Positions 1 to 11,698 of a DNA stretch of 64,000 bases are shown here, piece after piece. The notes under the pieces are model-generated. The model made no database searches. It was not told where the DNA came from and worked only from the letters and a program-made list of their open reading frames with translations. The position numbers and the translations under genes were made by a program. Within the stretch, counting starts at the first letter, position 1; each line of letters begins with the position of its first letter. The stretch is from Sphaerulina vaccinii (lineage: Eukaryota; Ascomycota; Dothideomycetes; Mycosphaerellales; Mycosphaerellaceae): contig JAKUDP010000005.1 in NCBI GenBank assembly GCA_022570795.1, positions 248,001 through 312,000 on the forward strand. Direction: 5' to 3'.

Positions 1-182
1 TGGTAGAAATGAGAGGGAAGGAATAGTTGTTGGATATGCTTCAAACATTATCATATACGCTGCTACCAAATAAGACTCGTTAGGTCGTCGCTGCTGTGAC
101 CCTGTCCTGCTTGTACAGTAATTACCGCCTCGTCTTCCCAGGGTATAAAACTTTCACTCATTTCCAAGAACGTTCAGAAAAC

Positions 183-1240
183 TTATGCTGCGACGTGCTC
201 CTCACGGCCGCGAACGGAGTCTTCATCGTCGAACTCCTGTCCAGCACCGTGCTGCTCAGCAGACACCCACATGCCAGACTCGCGGTCCTGGTCCTGCTCA
301 GACAAGTCGTGACCAGATGCCTTGTTGCGGCGGCGTTGCGAAAGTGTGCGGGCACGAGTGGAGAGGTTAGAGGTGACCTTGGCGTTCTGCTCAACCCAGT
401 TGGTAAGAGCATCCTCGCAGTCCTGGATGATGGCCTTGGAGGCCTCGTAGCCGTCGTATGCGTTGCGAGTCTCACCAGGTGTCACTGGAGTGTCGTCAAC
501 AAGCTCGAGGAGATGCTTGCCAAAGCCGGCGATGATGGCCATCTTCTCGCTGTGCTCGCGGAGAGCATCGAACTGGTAAGTGAAAGCAGCCTTCAGCTTC
601 TCACGGGTGATGTTGGACAGCTGAGCCTCGGCGACGAGAGACTCGGCCTCAGCACGGACAAGCTCCTGCTCGAGCACAACGATCTTGGGGCTGTTTGGCT
701 CCTTGTACTTGAGCTGTGCGATCTGGTCGGTGATCTTCTGCTTGCGATCTCTGCTTGGCTGCACAGACGCCTCAATGTTGCGGATGCTCTTGATAGTGAC
801 ACGGTACTGGTCGTATCGGTCGACGAACTGGTCCTCGAGCTCTCCAATCTCGTAGATGAGAACGCCGAGCTTGTCGGTGACATCGGAGACATCGTCGTCG
901 CAGCCTTCACCCCAGATGGACAGTTGCTGAGCAACCTCCATGCGCTCACGGCCCACAAGTTCCATTGATCGCATGACGTTCTTCTCCATCTTCACGAGCT
1001 GCGACAGCTTCTTGGCGAGATCTGGACCGAAAGCGCCTGGGTGGACCGACTTGCGGAATGTGTGGCCTGGACGACATTGTTAGTCGGTGCATAATGAACA
1101 TGTCACTTGAGTCTTGACATACCAATGTTGGCACGGCCAAAGAGACGACCGCCCTTGGTGGACGAGGCCTGTGGCGGTGGGTTCTGGATCTGCGACGCAG
1201 TCGGCGCGCGCGACTGGCGCATAGAGTATGTGCGATGCAT
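183..1240 (-). CDS. PIL1: Eisosome core protein Pil1/Lsp1
   Basis: Structural BAR-domain protein that builds eisosomes, the furrow-shaped scaffolds under the fungal plasma membrane. Two exons on the minus strand: 1240-1123 and 1066-183, with a 56-bp intron (donor GTATGT, acceptor CAG). They join in frame as ATT-G/GC to give 333 residues, close to the roughly 340 of yeast Pil1. The N-terminus MHRTYSMRQSRAPTASQ is the family signature, followed by a G-H-x-F-R segment over the splice junction. The middle is a helical coiled region containing KMEKNVMRSMELVGRER and FVDRYDQYR. The C-terminal tail is acidic and serine-rich, where family members are phosphorylated by Pkh kinases (family knowledge). 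The start is the ATG of MHRTYS. About 2 kb of upstream DNA lies before the next gene, so this gene has a long private promoter. Identification is firm. Confidence 0.95.
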
Positions 1241-3203
1241 GATGGGCTGGTGGTTTGTGGTATTAGACTGTGTGTAGTGATTATTAAAGCGAGTCTGTGA
1301 GCTTGTTGGTAATATGTACAGAAACAGTCGTGTGGTATGGTGTCAATGGAATGTCTTATGGGAGCGGACGAGTATTGGTATGTATACGTCGACCGACAGG
1401 GGAGACCGGATGTGATGTCACGAAGTTCGCTATGACCAGAGAATGTCTCGTGCTTACGCTGGGCCAGCAAGTTCTCACCACACAACAATGCAGATCCAAC
1501 GATCTTGTCATTGTCCTGGTAACTGGAAACCTCTCTCGCCGAGCTGCCGCGCGCTTCAACTGGAGACATCATACTGCATTGCTGTCCAGTCTACATTCGC
1601 CTGTCCATCAACACTCTCCGCTTGATTCTGAACTTGCATGGGAGTTGCTGAGAGCAGACTGTTTCTCATGGCATTGCTACGGCAACAAAGACAGCTGGAA
1701 TCTAGAACGACTCGACCATGACATAGGTGGTATCACTCAAAAAGCTTGTCGCACAGCACCGGCCACCTTCATGTCAAATCTCCGCCTCACATCTGCCACT
1801 GGTACGCCATCTGGAGTCCAGAAAGTTCATCTGCATGGTGGCTCAGCTCAGGTCGCGATGACATCCTCCCTACAGCTTAGATGCAAAACCAATCTGACAA
1901 GTCAGAACTATCTCGCTATACTAACGAAGAGGAGCATTCTCAGCTTTCAAGGGAGGTTGTGTCCTCTGAGCAGACTGGAAGATCGACGGCGTGAATGTAC
2001 ATCTCCAATAATGAGGACCGCAAGCAGTGCTACGTCCTACGGCAGCTCACCAACGTTGGCCAACGCCTGAGAAGGTGCTGCATATTGTCGCATTTCTCAG
2101 GGACACTCAATCCACCCACGATCACTGAATCCTGAACCCCTGTGTTGTACATACTCTCGTGGTCGCAAGTACGAAGAACCTATCACCACAATCGAGACCA
2201 CTGAGCTCCCAGCCCAGGAGACTACAAAAAAGCTTCTGGAGCTTCGTCCTGTAGGATTTGATAGATGTGGCTGAGACAGCTATCATGGTGCCGCGTACCT
2301 GACGATCGTAGTATGCAAGCTCGATGCTTATTGTATAGCTTCGAGAGGCTACTGGCCTTGGATTGTTACTACAGGTCTCTTAAGAATCATTTCAACCCTA
2401 GCCTAGCAACATTGACGTATCGAGTCGCACTATATGGGACCTCTCTAGACATCTCTGTTAGCCTGGCAACATCATCTGCTGTGAGGAGATCACGGGAACC
2501 CAGGAGCTCGACAGAAAGTGAAAGTAAAAGTGAAAGTATGTTAAAGTAGTTCTGTGTTACAGGCTTATGCCTATATAGTGTAGCAAGTGGTACTGTTGAC
2601 CGAACGCTTCCAATATCTCGCTACAATCAGGCGGCAAAAGAAGCACTTTCTACATGCCTGCCATATTCCTCCACACTGCTTGCAGGTAGCCTTGGCTCTG
2701 TTGACAACTTGCTTGATGAGGCGCTCTTCGCGGCATTCGGCGCAGATCCTCGGAAACTGTCTCCTTTCGGTGACCGCAGTACCAGTTCGCGTTAAGTGCC
2801 CATGTTGTCTTGTTGGGGAGTGTTCAAAGTAAGAGATGTTGTTGGTGTCGGGATGCTATAAGTGAGTATAGCTGGTAGCCGCTGCTTCGAGCGCTGTTCT
2901 CTTCGGAGCGTGGTGTTCCCAGAGTGTTGTTGTGCTTGGTCGTTGTTTGTATGGAAGAGATGTGAGGGCCAAACAACGGGTTTCTTGAGGCGTTGTGTGA
3001 GCGAATGCTGTGGTTTCGTAGTGATGTACGTCTGTTAAAAAGTCGCGTGCAAAGGCATTGGTGGCCGTGGAAGAGTTGTGGCGGAGTGAGATATCTGTTC
3101 ACTTCACCATGCAGTGATGCACGTTGGAGACCGATAATCCAGCGTTGCGTTCTGATCCAGCACTCATGATGCAGCCACGCCGGGCAGGAAGCACAGTGTG
3201 CCT
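1241..3203. other. Intergenic region upstream of PIL1
   Basis: About 2 kb between the PIL1 start and the 3' end of the next minus-strand gene. I see no ORF with ATG start, plausible composition and family resemblance; the 257-codon plus-strand frame here begins at GTG and looks like chance. A short purine microrepeat of GAAAGT/AAAAGT units lies at about 2514-2548. The region most likely holds the PIL1 promoter and 5' leader and the 3' UTR of the neighbour. Confidence 0.5.
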
Positions 3204-5861
3204 CTAATCATCCACAATAATGGCACTGCCCGGGTGGGGGTAGTGTTTCGTGGTGCGATTCTGTCGTTTGACAACGACTCTGGCAACAGGAGCTGGACGA
3301 GATGCATTGACCTCGATATTGTGCTGCACTGGCTGCGCTGGCGACGGTGGTAGCTTATTGATGGCCTGAAAGCCACCGACAACGCCATTGCTTGTGCTCG
3401 GCCGACTCTTGGGACGTGTGTTGACCTGCTCAGGCTGCGGGCCATCAGATGCCGTGAGGTCGATAGCGTCTTCTGCCGTGTTACTAATACTCGGACTTCG
3501 AACAGCATCAGGCATTGGTGTGTCGCCGATAGGTGTCTGGACGGCAGGCGTGCTGCTCTGTGGACGAGGAACATCCATCATGGGTCCTCGGTTGGGCATT
3601 TGTGGGCCCAGAGGAGCTTGCGAGGGGAAGGCCTCGTGCCCGAATACTCGCACCGCGTCTGCAGAGTTTGGTGCGAAGGAGAATTTCATGTTCTGGCCAG
3701 ACCGTGGAAGATATCCCGGCATGTACATTTTGACCTTCTCGAAATTATTCCGATGAGGAACTCCGTGGCAATCTTCGTGAGACATTCCATCTGGAGTACC
3801 TGGCGTGCCTGGTGGGCCATTGCCCACGGGTGCTGGTGACAGCGAGGATCCGTTCTGTGTTGGTGGACGTTGTGAGCCAAGCTCAAGCGGGTTCAGGTGC
3901 CGCTGTGAGTTGTATGGTTGCTGTTGCGCATGTTGGGCGCTTCTCCGCCGTTCCAGCTCCACGGCGTGGTAGCGTTGTGCTTCCCCCTGTGTCATCGGCG
4001 TTGTCGAAGGGTTGAGACCCATTTGTGCCATGCCGAACTGCTGCTGGTGCTGCTGTTGCTGCATCATGTTGAGCTCCTGTAGACGCCTCGCCTCCGTATC
4101 TTTCCATTGACTGAGACGTGCCTGGTGAGCAGCGATTTGTGCTCCATATGACATGCAGTACCAATTGCCACGGTCATTGGTCTGGCCTTGGTTGATGAGG
4201 CTGTCAATCTGCATGTACAGGTGTCGAAGTGCACGGCCAAGCTCAATAGGCAAAACAATGTTGGCTTGCAGACAGCCTGAGTCGAGCACACTCTGAAACT
4301 TTTTGATAGCCAGACCTTCTGGCGTATGAGACAGATTCATCTCGATGACTGGAGGCGGACCACCCAGCGGGAGGTCGATCTTCTTGGAGCGACCTTGTGG
4401 ACGACGACCATTTGCGCCCTGGGGCTGGAAGTGGCCGGCTGCGCGTGCCTGCTCGTCGTTCCATTGGGTCATGATTGTGTGAGTCATGCGCTGCTGCGCC
4501 CACGACTTGAGCGCGTTTTGTATGAAGCTGATGCCGTGACCTAATGGCGTGTCAGGAACACCTGTTGCAGGGAGCTGATAATTGAGATCCATGACCTCAG
4601 GCTGCTCAACGTGGTCTGAGGCTGGTATGTCCCCAGAGTCATCGGAATCATCGTCGTCATCGAACATGTCCAAGAAACTATCGAGCTGATTTGCGCTGGC
4701 AGGAGGTCTAGCTACTGGCTTTGGCTTCTTTTTCGGCTTCTCTTTCGGCATGCTCAATGTCCTGGTCACTGGCGACGGCGTGACTGCTACGGCCGGCACG
4801 CCTCCAAATTGCTTGAGCGTCTCGGACAGCGACGTAAGCTTTTCGATTATGACACGAATGGTGTCAGGCTGTGATGGCTTTGGGTCCATGGCAACCTCGA
4901 TGAAGCGGATGACCGGGGGAGGAGCTGTCACTGGTGGCGCAGGCGGGCGCGGAGGGCCAGCAGGAGGATGAGGACCCTGATGTGGCATCGGTCCTTGGGG
5001 ATATGGTGCGGGACCATGATGAAGTACAGGTCCAGGCCTGGGCATTTGTGGTTGCTGCATATGCACTGGTGGACCTCGATTCATGTGATGTGGTGGCAAA
5101 TTTTGAGCCTGAGGCAGATTTGGTGGATGTTGTGGAAAATTCTGGGCAGGAACGCTCGACACAGCTGTTGCCTTAGCACTCGAACTCGAACGGCGTGGTA
5201 CTGATGGCTTCGCAGACTTCTTGGGTCTTTCTGCTTTCGCCTCTGTATCAGCCTTGGGAGAGGGCTTACTCGATGCAGACACCCGCTTGCGTTTGGCATC
5301 AGCCTTGCTGGGTTTAGGTTTGGGGTCCTTCGGCCTCTTCTCTACCTCAGGCTCGTCGCCGTCTGCGATGTAGAAGGATGCAAAGTATTCACCATAGTCG
5401 TCGAGGGTCGATACAGGCTCGTCCTGGAACGGAGATTCTTCGCGTGACTCGTTGTCGTCACCAGCATCGTCTCCAGCAGATGAGGGTGGCGCGGACAATA
5501 GCGATGACAGACCTGAAGAAGGTGCCGGAGAAGGTGCCCGCTTGTCTGACCTGGGTGGCGGTGGCAGGTCGACATCGAGGTTCTGGCTCTCTCGCCAAGC
5601 TGCAGATGGTTTTCGCGCCCTCTGTGTTGTACGCGTGGAGGCAACAGCAATCGAGTCTTCCTCGACCTCGATTGGTTGAGGAGGAGCTTTTGGACCTTTG
5701 AGCTTGAGTGATATCCTTGCCTTCTTCGCAGGCGGGGGCCCTTCTAGAATACTCGAATCGGTCATGACTGGACTCGGGGATGGATAGCTCATCTGGACTG
5801 CGGCTGTACTTGTGTGTCGTCCGCTTGTTCTTGGTGCGCGTTCTGCACTGGCAGGCGCCAT
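3204..5861 (-). CDS. Uncharacterised low-complexity nuclear-type protein
   Basis: Single open frame of 885 residues from the ATG of MAPASAERAPR. The frame runs upstream to 6050 but only from a GTG codon. No family recognised. Residues about 50-60 carry a basic PPAKKARISLKLKG stretch and about 180-235 a Lys-rich segment, both NLS-like. A long Pro/His/Gln-rich stretch follows, then an Asp run (FDDDDDSDD). The best-ordered part is roughly residues 470-620, from GHGISFIQNALKSWAQQRM through LPIELGRALRHLYMQIDSLI and GNWYCMSYGAQIAAHQARL. After a Gln-rich tract comes DAIDLTASDG, which resembles a SUMO-interaction motif. The composition suggests a chromatin or transcription-associated protein, but that is inference. 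It is divergent to SWP1 across a 690-bp spacer. Confidence 0.75.
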   Translation of the reverse strand: MAPASAERAPRTSGRHTSTAAVQMSYPSPSPVMTDSSILEGPPPAKKARISLKLKGPKAPPQPIEVEEDSIAVASTRTTQRARKPSAAWRESQNLDVDLPPPPRSDKRAPSPAPSSGLSSLLSAPPSSAGDDAGDDNESREESPFQDEPVSTLDDYGEYFASFYIADGDEPEVEKRPKDPKPKPSKADAKRKRVSASSKPSPKADTEAKAERPKKSAKPSVPRRSSSSAKATAVSSVPAQNFPQHPPNLPQAQNLPPHHMNRGPPVHMQQPQMPRPGPVLHHGPAPYPQGPMPHQGPHPPAGPPRPPAPPVTAPPPVIRFIEVAMDPKPSQPDTIRVIIEKLTSLSETLKQFGGVPAVAVTPSPVTRTLSMPKEKPKKKPKPVARPPASANQLDSFLDMFDDDDDSDDSGDIPASDHVEQPEVMDLNYQLPATGVPDTPLGHGISFIQNALKSWAQQRMTHTIMTQWNDEQARAAGHFQPQGANGRRPQGRSKKIDLPLGGPPPVIEMNLSHTPEGLAIKKFQSVLDSGCLQANIVLPIELGRALRHLYMQIDSLINQGQTNDRGNWYCMSYGAQIAAHQARLSQWKDTEARRLQELNMMQQQQHQQQFGMAQMGLNPSTTPMTQGEAQRYHAVELERRRSAQHAQQQPYNSQRHLNPLELGSQRPPTQNGSSLSPAPVGNGPPGTPGTPDGMSHEDCHGVPHRNNFEKVKMYMPGYLPRSGQNMKFSFAPNSADAVRVFGHEAFPSQAPLGPQMPNRGPMMDVPRPQSSTPAVQTPIGDTPMPDAVRSPSISNTAEDAIDLTASDGPQPEQVNTRPKSRPSTSNGVVGGFQAINKLPPSPAQPVQHNIEVNASRPAPVARVVVKRQNRTTKHYPHPGSAIIVDD

Positions 5862-6550
5862 GCCTCGAAATTTATTCACTTGTACTTGTAATTGATGCCC
5901 TTGGCAATTCTTGATGGCAGATGGCGCATGGACACTTGTGTTTGGGTTTTGATGCGTAGGTCGATGTCGATGGTGAACGGAGACAGGTTGGAACTCGTGG
6001 TGTGCGCGAAATGTCCTCAAAACAGCGCTAGTGCTCCCACAGTGCTCCACTTCTCACGTGCAAGCTGCCCCGATTTCACATGCCGTCTGCAGGTGAACGA
6101 CTTTTCACATGGTGAACGACATTGAACAGCGGTGAACCGGAAACGATCATATGATATGGTCGCATATGAAAGTGAGGTGCATGACACTCGAGGTGAACAC
6201 GACAACAGAGCGAGCAGGGTAGGAGCATTGATGCTGAGACCCCCCTAGTGAAGGCATCAATCGATTGCATGTGAAGACTAGTCGGTCGCCCCTGCCTTGA
6301 AACCGTATAACGCTGGTAGTAAAGCAGTAGCTACTGGGGCTGTGTCCCGACTCTCCTCCCATCACGCGTCTATGGCTTTATACCAGTGGTCTACAAGCAA
6401 ATAGTCGTTGGCCGCGTTTTGTCCTCTTCCAGGAAAGGCTAGTGGAAAGCTTAATTTTATAGTGGAGAGTTTCAATTGCACTGGAAAGCTGTACTCGCGT
6501 CAGAAGCTCATCAGCACTGCTTCTTGCACTCACATATACTGCATTCCACC
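5862..6550. promoter_or_regulatory. Bidirectional promoter region with repeated GGTGAAC
   Basis: Spacer between the minus-strand gene starting at 5861 and SWP1 starting at 6551. The heptamer GGTGAAC occurs five times in the same orientation, at 5972, 6092, 6111, 6131 and 6192. Its function is not known to me; a transcription-factor site is the simplest reading. Confidence 0.45.
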
Positions 6551-7527
6551 ATGAAGCTGCTTCAGACACTTGGCTGCGTCGCGTGCGCACTGTCTACCGC
6601 TGTATCAGCCGCCAGCTCATGGACCTTTGAAGATGCGACGTTGTCGGTTTCGGCCAAGGGTTCTGAAGCTGTGAAGCAGAAGTACAAATGTCCCCAGTGG
6701 GTCAAGATGTAGTACAGCTATACTGACAACATCGCCCGCAGATTCGCACCCAACGCCCCGATCATAGCACCAGTCCTCGTACCTGCCACAGCTGCTATCA
6801 AAGTCATCCTCACGGCGCAGGAGGGCAAGAGCGGGAAGAGACCACATCAGGCCTTTCTCACGCTGCGTGAGGAGAGCACTGGCTTGGAAGAGTCGTTTGC
6901 ATTCAGCGTGAAGGATACTGGCAAGGCAAAGCTGGACATCGTATGTTCTCACCAAGCTGCTCGGCATAATTCAATCCAGCTGCTGACCAAGTTGCCGTCT
7001 AGTCCCAGAAAGATCTCCCATACCAATTCCTCACTTCTTCATCACCACTCCTCGCTACGATCACGCTGGCCTCCTTTGGATCGTCCACCCCATACACCAG
7101 CGAAGCCTTCCGTCTCACGATCCAGCGCGATTCATCAACACCGGCGAGCTCAGCAGCACCAGAACGCTACACCGCGAAGCCAGAGATCCACCACATCTTC
7201 AAGAGCGATCCAAAGTCGCCCCCTACAGTGATCTCGCTCTTCTTCACACTTGCTATCCTCGCAACTCTGCCAGCTCTTCTCGTAGCTTGGTTGGCACTAG
7301 GTGGAAACATTAGCCATGCTTCGAAGGCTTTCAGCACTGCTCCAATAGCACATGGGTTGTTCTTGGGAAGTGTGTTTGGACTGGAGGGTGTCTTCTTCTT
7401 GTACTACAGCGCATGGAAGCTAGGACCAACCTTGACTGCTGCGGCTGTTCTGGGTGTTGTTGCATATGTCAGTGGATCAAATGCATTGACAGAGGTCCAG
7501 GAAAGGCGATTGACTGGACAGCGTTAA
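6551..7527 (+). CDS. SWP1: Oligosaccharyltransferase subunit Swp1/ribophorin II
   Basis: Subunit of the ER-membrane oligosaccharyltransferase complex, which transfers the preassembled glycan to Asn-X-Ser/Thr sites. Three exons: 6551-6681, 6742-6940 and 7003-7527. The junctions AA/A (Lys) and a codon boundary (LDI/SQKD) keep frame and give 284 residues, like yeast Swp1 (about 286). Introns are 60 and 62 bp, the first with a CTGAC branch site. Residues 1-20 (MKLLQTLGCVACALSTAVSA) are a signal peptide. A lumenal beta-rich domain follows to about residue 180. Three membrane helices lie at the C-terminus, starting at VISLFFTLAILATLP, IAHGLFLGSVFGL and GPTLTAAAVLGVVAY, the usual ribophorin II layout. 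It is convergent with MSH6. Confidence 0.9.
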
Positions 7528-7729
7528 GTGACTATGCACGCCCATAAAAGCGTCCGAGGTACACGAGGATAGAGTGACAACAGACCTGGTTGTCTGACAT
7601 TGTACTATCTAGTGTTGTACAATTATAGAGCAAGACTCTTATGAGCCAGAACAAAAACTTATGCCGACAACTCCACGCAAGCAACTCCTCCTCGAGAATG
7701 TCGTACACGCGAGCCCTGCATTGAGAGAC

Positions 7730-10700
7730 TCACAACGCGGCAATCGCCCTCCTCAAGATCTCCAGACTTCTCTCACTGACACCATCATGCTCTTCATCCT
7801 GTTCCTTGAGGATCCAGCTTATATCGCTTAGCATACCCAGCGGCATCCAACCGCTTCCCTTGGCCTTCTCGAGAGACTCCTGGATTCGGCCAGTATGCTC
7901 CCAGCTCTGCGCTGCCACCTCAGCACGATCGATCACTTTTGTTGGAATGCCGCACATCGCAGCACAATGCATGCCATAGCTTCCCTCAGCCACACCATTT
8001 TCAAGCTCGTACAGGAAAGTCACGTCTCGGATATCATCGTCAACTTTGACTGCCATGCGCTTCGCCACGACTTCAGGGTGTTGCTGAAACTCTGCTGCAA
8101 GAGAGTGGTAGTGCGTGGCGAAATAGCCCAGTGAGCCAACGTGTGTGGCAACGTGGTGAAGGACTGCCTGGGCGACTGCTACACCATCGTAGCTGCTTGT
8201 TCCACGACCGAGCTCGTCTAAGATGACAAGGGAACGAGGTGTGGCTTCAGCGAGAATCTTCTTGGTTTCGCTCAGCTCGACCATGAAGGTGCTCTGACCG
8301 GCGAAGATGTTGTCGTGGGCTCCAAGGCGGGACATGATACGGTCGACTGGTGTCAAACGAGCCGACTCGCAAGGCACGTAGCAGCCGATCTGCGCCAGGA
8401 TGACTGCCACACAAGTCATACGCAGGATTGTTGACTTGCCGGCTGCGTTAGCACCTGTGAGGAGGGTGATAGAGGCTTCATCGCCACCCAACGTGATTGT
8501 GTTCGGGATGAAATTCGTGGTGGTCTCGATGCACGGGTGGCGAAGTGTCTGGAAGTCGAGGACGCTTCGGGCATTCTCGTCTTCAATGAACTCGGGCCTG
8601 CAAGATGGAGAACCAAGAGAAGCAGAAGCCTTTGCCAGTGAGATCAGACAATCGAGCTGAGCGATGATCTTGGTCGCAGCCAGCCAGGTGGCATAGTCCT
8701 CGTCAAAACGAGCAAAGAAGCGTCCGGCAAGGGCCTTGACAACTTGTCCGTGCATCTCCTGGGCCTCCTTCAGGTCTTGAACGAGCGACTCTAGCTCCGG
8801 TGAGTACCATCGCTTGCACTGCTTGGTAGCTGACATTTGCTTCCAGTTCTTTGGTATACCGCCTTTGACCTTGATGGGTACTTCCAGCTGGTAAATCTCC
8901 TTTCCGTTGTCAGTAAACTTGATGGCCTGAGAGTCGAGATCATTCCGAGCTTTCTTCAGAAGCTGGTTCAGCTGCTGTATGACGTTGTCGATACGTTCTT
9001 GACTTTCGTCAAATTCTTCCTCAACTCCGGGTTGTGGGATGAAGAGTCCGTCGTCCTTTGCCTGCTTGCGATCAAAGGCCTCTGTCCAGTGCTTCAAGGC
9101 TCCAGCGAGGTCTGGCATCGCTGAGATGAGCTGTCCAAGTAGACCTTCTCCCTCGCCGAACTTGCTAAGAAGCGACATGGTATACTCAATCTGCTCGAAA
9201 CCTTCGAGCACTTTGACGAAGTCCTGAGGCTTGCAACGTCCAGCATGCACTCGGGAGATCAGTCGCTCTAAATCAGGCAGCTTGGACAACGAAGATGTGA
9301 ATCGTTCCATAACAGTGCCATCGGCGTTGAGTGCGTCCACGGCATCAAGGCGTTGATTGATCTTCCGTGCGTCTCCAAGTGGATGACAGACCCATTGACG
9401 CAGCATTCGCTTGCCGAACGGTGTAATGCATCGATTGAGCATCGTGAACAGCGTGCCTTCTGTACTCCCGTCGAAGGTGTTCGCAAAGATCTCCAGATTG
9501 ATCAGGCTTTGACCATCAAGGACCAGACTCGACGCCTTGCGAATGGGGTCGTACCAGGAGAAGTTGCCACATGTGAGCAGGTCGCGCTCAATCTTCAGCA
9601 GGGTCAAGTACCAAGTGAGAGCACCAAGTGCAGAGAAGACCAGATTCTTCTCCTTCGCTTCACTCAGCACCTTTGGCCAGCTATCAGCAGCCTCGTCCTC
9701 GTCTGACTTCTCGAAATAAGCTTCGCCATTGATCTTCATGCGAGTCTTGTCGGCGGTCAAGAACTCTTTATCCGGCTTCAAATGGTTCCAGATCGTCGTT
9801 GGCGAGGTGTTGTTCTTCAAAATCCTCAGAGCCTTGGACGAAATGCAGCCTTTCTCGAGGAGTAGTTCGCCAGGTCGTATTTGAGCAACGAAGGTCTCAA
9901 ATCGTGTCATGTCGATATCGTCAACCCACTCAGCCAATTGAAACTGCGCTGTGGCCGTGTCGACGAATGCAATACCGAAGCTAGGCTTGCCATCGACTTC
10001 TGATTCCTTGATGGCGGCACAGTAGGTTGCGAGGTCATCTGTGAGCATGCTACCCTCGACAAGTGTACCTGCAGTCAGCACAGATGCTAATTCTCTGCGG
10101 ATGATTTTCTCCTCTTTCTTGGCCTTCTTGTTGTCGTCACTGCGCTCACGCATGTCTTTGCCGAGTTTGCTTTCCATCTGGTCTACTCGAGCAATCTTGA
10201 AGCCCTTTGCCACGAACTGATTCGCCCAGTGATCCAGACTAGCCTCTGGTACTCCAACCATTCGCATGTTCACTCTGTCTGTGAGCTTCAGGTCAAACAG
10301 TTGGTGGCCAATAGTAGCATCGTTCTCGTACAGCTCGTAGAATTTGCCCTTCTTGAAGAACACGATGGTGTCCCAGAACTTTTGCTTGATCTCCCAGTAC
10401 TGCTTCTCGAAAGCGGAGAATTTGTTCCAAGCCATCGGCGGGATGAAGATTGTACGCGGATCGTAATCGGGATGATCAGGAGGGTTCCTGTCCGCGTCCT
10501 TGATCTCTGCGAGCCACTCGTAGCGATCAGAAGGCTCGGTGACATGTGCCTTCTGCTTCTTGACTGGCCCCGTGGGTGACTTCTTCTTAGGAGGAAGCTT
10601 GCGAGGCTCACTCGATGCTGGAGCTTCAGGATCATAGGTCCACTGTGTTGTGGTAGAAGTGGTGGGGATCTCCTCACTCTCTTCTACTGGCAAAGCTGGT

Positions 10701-11502
10701 GGCGACGCTTTCCTGAAGGAACTGCTTGATGATGCATTGGTGACTGACTTGACGGGGGCCTTCTTCTTCGCCTTCACTGGCTTAGCATCATCATCAAGAT
10801 CGTCGTCGATGACGAAGTCGTCCATCTCTGTAGTTGTATAGTTAGCTTGTGTTGTCGACCTTGTCGCTACTCGCTGCGATTGTGGTAGGTTTGAAAACAC
10901 TATTCCACGTCTGGTAAGTGATCCACAAACACTTGAAATGGCAGACATACCATCGTCGCTCTGCAGCATTGCCGTCTGGGTTGCTGTATCAAGCTCAAAC
11001 TCGTCTTCGGAATCGTCCTCTTTCACACTGATACGGCGACGCTTGGCAGCACGGCCATTGCCTGACAAGGGCCTGAAAGGTGCATCATCCTCGTCTTCAG
11101 ACTCAGCATAGCTGACTTGTTTCTTTGCCTTGCGTGAAGGACTGGAAAAGCTTGTCCCTGGAGTTTCTATCAGTCTGTCAGCCGGCAGTCTGCTCGTGAT
11201 GACATTGATCACTCACCATTCTCCTTGCCAGAGCCATTGACGGCGGAGCTCTGTGATGCTCCTGGTGCCGTTCGAGGGCTCGGTCCAGGACCGATTGTGC
11301 TTGATGCCTCTACAGACTTGGGCACACTGGAGTCCGCTGCACGCTTCGCTGGAGTACTGGCCTGTGGAGCTGTACGCTTCTGAAAGAATCCGGCGATGCT
11401 CTGCTGCTTTCCCTTTCCCGTGCTGGAGGCAGTACTAGTGCTCTTCTTCAGCGTAGGAGGAGGTCGTGGCGTCGATGCCTCATTCTGGCTGCCTCGTGCC
11501 AT
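7730..11502 (-). CDS. MSH6: DNA mismatch repair protein Msh6
   Basis: Msh6 pairs with Msh2 to form MutS-alpha, which recognises base mismatches and small loops in the nucleus. Exons: 11502-11217, 11166-10951 and 10827-7730, giving 1199 residues. Junctions are AAT-G/AA (Glu) and GAT-G/AG (Glu). Residues about 35-45 contain QQSIAGFF, a PCNA-binding PIP box typical of Msh6. After an acidic/basic linker, the mismatch-binding domain has the Phe-X-Glu motif in KKGKFYELYE at about 327-335. The C-terminal ATPase carries Walker A GANAAGKST at about 958 and Walker B LVILDELGRGTSS at about 1033. The second intron (123 bp) is a multiple of three and free of stops, so a continuous reading would wrongly add 41 residues. 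The gene is divergent to folylpolyglutamate synthase, with three MCB-type sites between them. Confidence 0.95.
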
Positions 11503-11698
11503 GGCTGCGGATGTAATTGTACAAGAAACGCGTGGAAATGACAATTGTATGGTTGCAATGGATGGAATTGACGCGTCTCAGTCAAGCGCGGCGAAGCTAA
11601 AGTGGCGACGCGTGCCAGGAAGGAGCGATCGCGGGAGCCTCCCGCGATCTTCATCAAAGTTCGAGGACAATTCCAGGGCTTGACTACATCACCACGAC
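11503..11698. promoter_or_regulatory. MSH6/FPGS divergent promoter with three ACGCGT boxes
   Basis: A 196-bp spacer between two divergent starts. It contains three perfect ACGCGT hexamers at 11528-11533, 11571-11576 and 11608-11613. ACGCGT is the MluI cell-cycle box bound by MBF in yeasts, which drives G1/S expression of DNA synthesis and repair genes including MSH6. Conservation of that control here is inference. Confidence 0.65.

Noticed and set aside
96..968. 290-codon plus-strand frame opposite PIL1
   Set aside because: Starts at GTG and is an antisense shadow of the well-identified PIL1 exon 2.
1297..2070. 257-codon plus-strand frame upstream of PIL1
   Set aside because: Starts at GTG, no family resemblance, lies over the PIL1 5' leader; composition looks random.
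5862..6050. 63-codon N-terminal extension of the large minus-strand protein
   Set aside because: Begins at GTG; the ATG at 5861 is the first plausible initiator and is followed by typical composition.
10828..10950. Reading MSH6 as one continuous frame here
   Set aside because: Consensus donor, branch site and acceptor are present and splicing joins conserved acidic linker sequence.
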